A stretch of DNA of 27,485 nucleotides from Bog-564 sp035509915 (GTDB lineage: Bacteria; Actinomycetota; Acidimicrobiia; Acidimicrobiales; UBA8190). Under the pieces are notes generated by a model. It made no database searches. It saw nothing but the letters and a program-made list of their open reading frames with translations, and was not told the DNA's origin. Positions within the stretch are counted from its first letter, which is position 1. Each line of letters begins with the position of its first letter. Positions 22,538 to 27,485 of this stretch are shown piece after piece. Both the position numbers and the translations under genes were made by a program. Location of the stretch: positions 1-27,485 of the forward strand of contig DATKIB010000033.1 of the NCBI GenBank assembly GCA_035509915.1, in the 5' to 3' direction.

Positions 22538-24381
22538 CCCGGCGGGCTTCCACCGCGTCGCTCGGGTGGCTCGGTGGTCTCCTCGCCCTCTATCTGGTCG
22601 TCCCGGTCGTCGCCTTCGCTGTCCGGCTAGCCGAATCGCACCAGCGCGGCTTCGGCGTCGCCGGGTTGTGGGGTGCCCTCTACGTATCGGTCGTCACCGC
22701 CACGATCTCGGCCGCGCTCGTCGCGCTCACGGGGATCCCACTTGCGTACTTGCTCGCACGCTCTCGCGGCCGCATCGGTGCCGCACTGGGCGTGCTGGTG
22801 CAGCTTCCACTGGCTCTCCCCCCGCTGATGGGAGGGATCGTCCTCGTCGCCCTCGTGGGGCCGTACACCCCGCTCGGGGAGCTGTTCGGGAGGCACCTCA
22901 CCGACTCGATGGCCGGGGTGGTGCTAGCCCAGTCGTTCGTCTCCGCACCGTTCCTGATCGTCTCCGCGCGATCTTCGTTCGCGGCGCTCGACAGGTCCCT
23001 GTCCGAGCATGCCGCGACCCTCGGGCACGGTGAGCTGGCGCGGTTCTGGCGCGTCAGCCTCCCGCTCGCCGGACCCGGGATCCGCGCGGGGCTCCTGCTG
23101 ACCTGGCTGCGGGCCTTCGGCGAGTACGGGGCCACCGTCGTGCTCGCGTACCACCCCTACACGCTGCCCGTGTACACCTACGTCCAGTTCTCGAGCACCG
23201 GGATCCCGACGACCGAGGCTCCCACGGCCCTCGCCCTGCTGGTCGCCGTCACGGTTTCGACCCTCTGGCAGGTGCCCCGAGGCCGCCGCCGAGCGGCCGG
23301 AGCGCTCCCTGCGCCTGCGGCGCCCGGGCCGTCGGTACCGACCCCAGTGTCCTGCGACCTCGACGTCCGCCTGGGCTCGTTCCACCTGGCGGTGGCGCAC
23401 TCGGCGCGCACGGCGCGGCTGGCCGTGCTCGGGCCTTCGGGGTCCGGGAAGTCCGTCACCCTCCGCGCTGTCGCGGGGCTTCTCGGCAGCGGTGCCGGGT
23501 CGGTCGTGTACGGAAGGACCGAGGTCGGTGCCGTGCCGGTCGAGTCCCGCCGCATCGGTTACGTGCCTCAGGGGTACGGGCTGTTTCCCCACCTCACCGT
23601 GTGGCGACAGGTGTGCTTCGGGGTGGGCGCCGACGGAGCGCTGGCCGCTCACTGGATGTCGCGCCTGCACCTGCGCGGACTCGAGGACCGTTATCCCGCC
23701 GAGCTCTCCGGGGGCCAACGGCAGCGAGTCGCGCTGGCTCAGGCGTTGGCGCGTTCGCCGCAGCTGTTGCTGCTCGACGAGCCTTTCTCGGCCCTCGATG
23801 CGCCGGTGCGTCACGAGCTGCGCGCCGAGATGAGAGGCCTTCAGCGCGAGAACGACCTCTCGACGATCCTGGTCACGCACGATCCTGAGGAGGCTGCGTA
23901 CCTGGCCGACGAGCTCGTCGTCTTGAGCGGCGGTCGGGTGCTCCAGGCCGGCTCGCGCGAGGAGGTCTTCGGCCGCCCGGCCTCTCCTGAGGTCGCCAGG
24001 CTCATCGGCTACCGCAACCTCGGGCGCGGTCGGGTGAGCGGTGAGGGCCGGATCGCGATAGGTGCGGCAAGCCTCATCGCTCCGACCGGAGGGCTCGCCA
24101 CCGGCACCGAGGTGATCTGGAGCATCAGGCCCGAGCACGTGATCGTGGGGGAGAGCGGACCCTACGGGGTCGTGGTCCTCGACTGCGTCGACCTCGGTGC
24201 GGTCACGTCGATGGTCGTAGAGCTGGGCGGGCAGCTGAGGCTCGAGGCGCGCAACGCCACTCGAGGCTCGTACCCCCCAGGGACGCACTGCCGCGCCGAA
24301 ATGCCGGGCGAGGCCATCCGTCTGTGGCCCGCGTCGACAGGGGACGGCACCGAGGAGCCGCGCCTCGCCGTGCACGCGTGA
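22534..24381 (+). CDS. modBC: ModB-ModC fusion: molybdate/tungstate importer permease plus ATPase
   Basis: This 615-residue protein joins two subunits that are usually separate. Residues 1-250 are a ModB-like permease with about six TM helices and the coupling loop HAATLGHGELARFWRVSLPLAGPG (159-183). A Pro/Ala-rich linker (251-274) leads to a ModC-like ATPase: Walker A GPSGSGKS (300-307), signature LSGGQRQRVALAQALA, Walker B LLLLDEPFSALD and HDPEEAAYLAD. A C-terminal TOBE/Mop-like domain (about 500-600) could bind oxyanion and inhibit transport when molybdate is plentiful. The reading frame is continuous with no internal stop. Start ATGA overlaps the wtpA stop. One gene encoding both would give a homodimeric transporter with fixed stoichiometry. 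Confidence 0.9.
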   Translation: MTRRASTASLGWLGGLLALYLVVPVVAFAVRLAESHQRGFGVAGLWGALYVSVVTATISAALVALTGIPLAYLLARSRGRIGAALGVLVQLPLALPPLMGGIVLVALVGPYTPLGELFGRHLTDSMAGVVLAQSFVSAPFLIVSARSSFAALDRSLSEHAATLGHGELARFWRVSLPLAGPGIRAGLLLTWLRAFGEYGATVVLAYHPYTLPVYTYVQFSSTGIPTTEAPTALALLVAVTVSTLWQVPRGRRRAAGALPAPAAPGPSVPTPVSCDLDVRLGSFHLAVAHSARTARLAVLGPSGSGKSVTLRAVAGLLGSGAGSVVYGRTEVGAVPVESRRIGYVPQGYGLFPHLTVWRQVCFGVGADGALAAHWMSRLHLRGLEDRYPAELSGGQRQRVALAQALARSPQLLLLDEPFSALDAPVRHELRAEMRGLQRENDLSTILVTHDPEEAAYLADELVVLSGGRVLQAGSREEVFGRPASPEVARLIGYRNLGRGRVSGEGRIAIGAASLIAPTGGLATGTEVIWSIRPEHVIVGESGPYGVVVLDCVDLGAVTSMVVELGGQLRLEARNATRGSYPPGTHCRAEMPGEAIRLWPASTGDGTEEPRLAVHA

Positions 24382-24404
24382 TACCGACCCGCTGATCCGA
24401 CGCC

Positions 24405-24431
24405 CCGACCGTCAGTCGCTCACTCGGTCGG
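24405..24431. terminator. Inverted repeat at the modBC/HTH-Mop convergence
   Basis: CCGACCG (24405-24411) and CGGTCGG (24425-24431) are perfect complements with a 13-nt loop, in and just beyond the 38-nt gap between convergent stops; it overlaps the last codons of the HTH-Mop gene. No T run, so a bidirectional hairpin terminator is only plausible. Confidence 0.4.
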
Positions 24432-24818
24432 CAGCTCGAGCGAGACGTTCGTGGCCTTCACCACGGCCTTCACCATCGAGCCCAGTGCGAGGTCCATGTC
24501 GTCCACCGCTTCCCTGCTGACGAGCGCCACCAGGCGGAAGGGTCCGGCTTGCACCTCCACCTGGGCCATCACCTTGTCCTTCACGACCCTGGTCACGATC
24601 CCCGGCAGTTGGTTTCGCGCCGACTTGCTGGCGGCTACTTCCGGGTCGGGCTTCCCATAGACGGACTGGGCGAAACGCGCCAGCACCGCGCCGTCGATGC
24701 GCCGACGTCCTCCCGGGGTGCGGGTGGCTGCAAGATGCCCGCTGTCGACCCAGCGCCGCACCGTGTCCGTGCTGACCCCCAGCACGGATGCCGCCTCGCC
24801 TACCCCGTAGTCCTCCAC
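24420..24818 (-). CDS. HTH-Mop molybdate-responsive regulator candidate
   Basis: The 132-residue protein has an N-terminal MerR/excisionase-like winged helix (residues 2-52: VGEAASVLGVSTDTVRRWVDSGHL, then TPGGRRRIDGAVLARF) and a C-terminal Mop/TOBE domain (66-130: ARNQLPGIVTRVVKDKVMAQVEVQAG, VALVSREAVDDMDLALGSMVKAVVKATNVSLE). Mop domains oligomerise and bind molybdate or tungstate at subunit interfaces. The architecture matches the one-domain HTH-Mop proteins found near mod genes in actinobacteria, distinct from ModE. It probably controls wtpA-modBC, which converges on it. GTG 24818 lies 6 nt after TACCCT and 28 nt after the end of pxpBC, so it can be expressed alone. Whether it represses or activates is unknown. 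Confidence 0.85.
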   Translation of the reverse strand: MEDYGVGEAASVLGVSTDTVRRWVDSGHLAATRTPGGRRRIDGAVLARFAQSVYGKPDPEVAASKSARNQLPGIVTRVVKDKVMAQVEVQAGPFRLVALVSREAVDDMDLALGSMVKAVVKATNVSLELPTE

Positions 24819-24824
24819 CGAGCC

Positions 24825-24830
24825 AGGGTA
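24825..24830 (-). promoter_or_regulatory. Candidate -10 (TACCCT) for leaderless HTH-Mop mRNA
   Basis: Minus-strand TACCCT ends 6 nt before the GTG at 24818, identical to the LCP and pxpA hexamers. No -35 is clear. It implies a separate transcript from pxpABC although orientation is the same. Confidence 0.5.
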
Positions 24831-24845
24831 CCGAAGGCGCGCGTC

Positions 24846-26471
24846 TCATCCTGTGCGCGACGGGTACCAACCTGTGACCTGCGCGTGCAGGGCCCGCTCT
24901 ACCTCCGCCAGGGCGTTGCGGGCGTCCGCGTGGGAGACGACCTCGAAACGGAGGCGAGCACCCGGGCGTAGCTGGCCCAGCGCGCCCAGGTCTGCGCTGA
25001 TCACGCTCGCCACCACCGGGTACCCGCCCACGGTGGCATGGTCGCAGAGAAGCACGATCGGCGCCCCGTCCGGCGGCACCTGCACCGCGCCGGTGACGGT
25101 GGCCCTCGAGGCGATCGCGCGAGCCTGCGGATGCACCGGGCCCCCGAGCAGCCTTACCCCCACGCGGTCGCTGTCGGCGACCACCTCGAAGGTGGTGCCC
25201 ACCAAGCGGGCCAGCTGATCTTGCTCGAGCTCTTCGGGACCGAGCACGACTCGCAGCACCTCCCTGCCGATCCACCAGGGCGGGCCGCCGAGCCGGCCGC
25301 GCGGCCTTCGGGGCGCGCGCAGCGCGACCACGTCGCCCAGGCGCAGTGGCCCGCCGCCGAGGCCCGACAACGTGTCGGTCGAGCGGCTGCCGAGCACCTG
25401 CGGCACCTCGATCCCCCCGCTGAAAGCGACGTACGCGCGAAGACCCTTGCGAACCGTTCCGACCTCGAGGACTTGGCCCGCTGCGAGCGGCAGCACGCTG
25501 TTCGGCGGAACCGTGCGGCCCTCGACGCGCACCTCGACGTCGCCGACCACCGCCGCATGCGCGCCGCCGCCGACCTTCAGGGTCGGACCCGCCCCGGTCG
25601 CCTCGATCACAGCGGCTCCGTCGTCGTTGCCGACGAGGCGGTTGGAGAGGAGCAACGAGAAAGGGTCGGCGCCACCGGCACGCGGGACCCCAATGCCACC
25701 GAACCCGATTCGGCCGGCGTCCTCCACGAGCGACAGCATCCCGGGTCGTTCGACGCGCACTGAGAGGGCGTCGCTGCGCGGCGGAGCCGGCGGGCTCGCC
25801 GGCGACGACGGCGATGCGGCTCGTGAGTCGTGCACCTCTGTGCCAACCGCGGCGGCGACGAAGCGGACCTCGTCGCCGGGTTGGACTAGCGCAAACGGGG
25901 GTGCGTCGGGGTGAAACATGCGAAGGCTCGTGCGGCCGACTATCTGCCAGCCGCCAGGTGAGCGTTGCGGATAGATCGATGCGAAACCTCCCCCCAACGC
26001 GACCGAGCCGGCTTCGACCGCCCGACGCGGTGTGCTGCGCCGGGGGACCTGGGCCAGCGCACGCGGCAGCCCGACCAGGTATGCGAAGCCCGGCGCGAAG
26101 CCGATGAAAGCGGCCTCGAGCTTGGCCTCGAGCATCGCCTCGACCACGTCGCCGGCACCGCAGCCGGCGAGACGGGCCACTTCTTCGAGGTCGGGCCCGT
26201 CGAAGGAGACCGGGACCTCCACGCGCTTTCGAGAGCGCTCTGCTGCGCGGGCGAGCGGTAGTGCACCGAGCTCCGGCGCGAGGGCTTCGGGGTCCACGAC
26301 GCTCGGGTCCACCAGGACGGTCACGGACTCGTAACCGACCACCACGTCCTCGACGCCCTCCCACGACGCGCCCTGCACCGCCGAGGCCAAGCGGTGAGCT
26401 TCGCGATATCCGTCCACCTCGGCGACGAGGGCACGGTCGCCCAAGCGATGCAGCGTCCTCTTGGTTTTCAC
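24846..26471 (-). CDS. pxpBC: 5-oxoprolinase subunit fusion PxpB-PxpC (KipI-KipA)
   Basis: The 541-residue product fuses two subunits of the bacterial ATP-dependent 5-oxoprolinase, which opens 5-oxoproline to glutamate. Residues 1-212 are PxpB: the core IGFAPGFAYLVGLPRAL (123-139), PRRSTPRRAVEAGSVALGGGFASIYP, and SPGGWQIVGRT (171-181). A Ser/Pro/Ala linker spans 214-236. PxpC follows (237-541): ERPGMLSLVEDAGRIGFGGIGVPRAGGAD, RAYVAFSGGIEVPQVLGSRSTDT, and a C-terminal DHATVGGYPVVASV. GTG 26471 overlaps the pxpA stop as GTGA. Fused forms are also annotated as urea amidolyase-like or allophanate-hydrolase-like; the adjacent pxpA makes oxoprolinase the better call. The complex is cytoplasmic and detoxifies spontaneously formed oxoproline. 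Confidence 0.9.
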   Translation of the reverse strand: MKTKRTLHRLGDRALVAEVDGYREAHRLASAVQGASWEGVEDVVVGYESVTVLVDPSVVDPEALAPELGALPLARAAERSRKRVEVPVSFDGPDLEEVARLAGCGAGDVVEAMLEAKLEAAFIGFAPGFAYLVGLPRALAQVPRRSTPRRAVEAGSVALGGGFASIYPQRSPGGWQIVGRTSLRMFHPDAPPFALVQPGDEVRFVAAAVGTEVHDSRAASPSSPASPPAPPRSDALSVRVERPGMLSLVEDAGRIGFGGIGVPRAGGADPFSLLLSNRLVGNDDGAAVIEATGAGPTLKVGGGAHAAVVGDVEVRVEGRTVPPNSVLPLAAGQVLEVGTVRKGLRAYVAFSGGIEVPQVLGSRSTDTLSGLGGGPLRLGDVVALRAPRRPRGRLGGPPWWIGREVLRVVLGPEELEQDQLARLVGTTFEVVADSDRVGVRLLGGPVHPQARAIASRATVTGAVQVPPDGAPIVLLCDHATVGGYPVVASVISADLGALGQLRPGARLRFEVVSHADARNALAEVERALHAQVTGWYPSRTG

Positions 26472-27217
26472 GAGACGAAGGGCGCGATATCGAACCCCGC
26501 TTCCTCTAGCGCCCGGCGCACGCTGCGGGCGATCTCCAAGGAGCCGGGGGTATCGCTGTGCACGCAGATCGAGGAGCCCTCGAGCGCGACGAAGCCTCCT
26601 TCGACGCTGGCCACCCTGTGGTCGCGTGCCAACGACACAGCTCGTGCAGCTGCTTCGGACGGGTCGGTCACCACCGCACCCGGGGACCCCCTGGGCACCA
26701 GCCGACCGTCCGGGAGGTACGCCCGGTCGGCGAAGACCTCGGTAGCCACGTCGACCCCGAGGCGCTTCGCGACGGAGACGGCCAGCGTCCCGGCGGGGGC
26801 GAGCAGCACGAGGCTCCCGTAAGCGCGCACGGCCTCGCCCACGGCTTTCGCGCATCGCACGTCGACCGCCATCCGGTTGTAGAGCGCACCGTGCGGCTTC
26901 ACGTAGCGAACGTGAGCCCCGCACGCCCGCGCAAGCCCATCGAGCGCACCCACCTGGTACAGAACGTCGTCCGCGATCCGATCGGGCTCCACGTCCTGCT
27001 CTGCACGTCCGAAGCCGGCGCGATCGGCGTAGGAGGGATGCGCTCCCACGGTGACGCCTGCCGATGCGGCCTCCACGAGCGTACGGTGCATCACCTGGGC
27101 GTCACCCGCGTGGAACCCGCAGGCGATGCTCGCGCTCGTCACCACGCCCAAGATGGGTGCGTCACCTCGGGGCCCCGAGGCCTCCTCACCCACGTCCGCG
27201 TTGAGGTCGATGGACAC
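26468..27217 (-). CDS. pxpA: 5-oxoprolinase subunit A (LamB/YcsF family)
   Basis: The 249-residue protein has all the LamB/YcsF landmarks in order: IDLNADVGE at the start, SASIACGFHAGDA (residues 28-40), VGAHPSYADRAGFGR, YVKPHGALYNRM, TEVFADRAYLPDGRLVPR and CVHSDTPG near the end. PxpA works with PxpB and PxpC in ATP-dependent ring opening of 5-oxoproline. GTG 27217 has GGAG close upstream; a TACCCT -10 at 27259-27254 leaves a leader of about 30 nt. It is the first gene of the leftward pxpA-pxpBC operon. Confidence 0.93.
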   Translation of the reverse strand: MSIDLNADVGEEASGPRGDAPILGVVTSASIACGFHAGDAQVMHRTLVEAASAGVTVGAHPSYADRAGFGRAEQDVEPDRIADDVLYQVGALDGLARACGAHVRYVKPHGALYNRMAVDVRCAKAVGEAVRAYGSLVLLAPAGTLAVSVAKRLGVDVATEVFADRAYLPDGRLVPRGSPGAVVTDPSEAAARAVSLARDHRVASVEGGFVALEGSSICVHSDTPGSLEIARSVRRALEEAGFDIAPFVS

Positions 27218-27252
27218 TGCTCCGTCCCGTCGCTACGCGCCGAGGAGTCGAG

Positions 27253-27259
27253 TAGGGTA
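27253..27259. promoter_or_regulatory. Overlapping divergent -10 elements (pxpA and cbiZ)
   Basis: On the minus strand TACCCT (27259-27254) serves pxpA. On the plus strand TAGGGT (27253-27258) or the adjoining TAGCGA at 27258 sits 5-10 nt before the cbiZ GTG at 27269. The two promoters could not be occupied at once. Assignment on the plus side is less secure. Confidence 0.35.
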
Positions 27260-27268
27260 GCGATCCCC

Positions 27269-27485
27269 GTGCGGCCCGGCGAGAGGGTTCATCTCCAGAT
27301 CATGGCCCACACGTACGGTTCGAGGCACTGGCCCGTGCTCGTGTGCAGGTTCCCGAACGCGGTGAGGTCCATCTCCTCCGGCCCTCTCGGTGGAGGGATC
27401 TCGAGACCTGGATGGGTGCTCAACGCCCAAGTCCCGCACACCTACGCGAGGCGCGATCCGCACGAGCACCTTCGGCAGCTCGCCT
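27269..27485 (+). CDS. cbiZ: Probable adenosylcobinamide amidohydrolase CbiZ, 5' part (cut by window end)
   Basis: A frame open from GTG 27269 to the window end gives 72 residues: MRPGERVHLQIM, then WPVLVCRFPNAVRSISSGPLGGG in two adjoining stretches, then GWVLNAQVPHTYARRDPHEHL. The run of a phenylalanine-proline turn, Ser-Ser before Gly-Gly-Gly, and an Asn-x-x-Val-Pro segment followed by DPxxHL matches the N-terminal region of CbiZ, which removes the nucleotide-loop amide of adenosylcobinamide in corrinoid salvage. The opposite-strand frame (27233-27469) has no such features. The gene has no recognisable ribosome-binding site and may be leaderless. The remaining two-thirds lie outside the window, so the call rests on this segment. 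Confidence 0.6.
   Translation, partial: MRPGERVHLQIMAHTYGSRHWPVLVCRFPNAVRSISSGPLGGGISRPGWVLNAQVPHTYARRDPHEHLRQLA

Noticed and set aside
24412..26364. Minus-strand frame of 650 codons in a second frame over pxpBC and the HTH-Mop gene
   Set aside because: Low-complexity Arg/Gly sequence, and it overlaps two well-supported genes.
27233..27469. Minus-strand frame of 78 codons at the right end
   Set aside because: No motif, and it is opposite a frame with CbiZ-like signatures.

Overview
The window reads as GC-rich Actinomycetota chromosome. Supporting signs are strong G/C bias at third codon positions, many GTG and TTG starts, an LCP (LytR-CpsA-Psr) cell-wall ligase, a fused PxpB-PxpC, and several start codons lying 6-8 nt after a TANNNT hexamer, as in leaderless actinobacterial mRNAs. 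A deep-branching class such as Acidimicrobiia would fit, but this is inference. Genes are tightly packed, with ATGA, GTGA and TTGA stop/start overlaps. I see no rRNA, tRNA, CRISPR array, insertion sequence or phage gene, and no gene-free stretch longer than 300 bases.

Left part (1-5796): a leftward operon encodes a trans-aconitate-type methyltransferase, a three-cysteine LarE sulfur transferase and a 55-residue broken remnant of an MFS efflux pump. Divergent from it is a PadR regulator, LolD-type ATPase and FtsX-type permease module. A perfect 8+8 palindrome covers the PadR promoter -10 between them. Next (5950-10897) come an LCP protein and a secreted GH31 glycosidase with an embedded carbohydrate-binding-like insert. 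An imperfect direct repeat lies between these two genes.

Middle part (10976-15243): a leftward three-gene operon encodes an HD-domain oxygenase-like protein, an AttH-like/DUF7064-like protein and an APH-fold small-molecule kinase. It looks like an uncharacterised metabolic cassette. Divergent from it are a Tat-exported sulfite-oxidase-fold molybdoenzyme and its likely haem b membrane partner.

Right part (15229-24818) is about sulfur and molybdenum. A formylglycine-type sulfatase is divergent from an ssuABC-like organosulfur importer. A 232-residue protein built from 11-residue helical repeats follows. Then come a WtpA/ModA-like binding protein, a ModB-ModC fusion, and a convergent HTH-Mop regulator that probably senses molybdate. 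Sulfate ester and sulfonate uptake, molybdate uptake and a molybdoenzyme in one window suggest a linked sulfur/Mo nutritional region (inference). The last genes are pxpA and pxpBC (5-oxoprolinase) and, divergent and cut by the window end, a probable adenosylcobinamide amidohydrolase (cbiZ).

The best candidates for something undescribed are the hendecad-repeat protein (20744-21442), the HD/AttH-like/kinase operon (10976-13690) and the PadR palindrome module.
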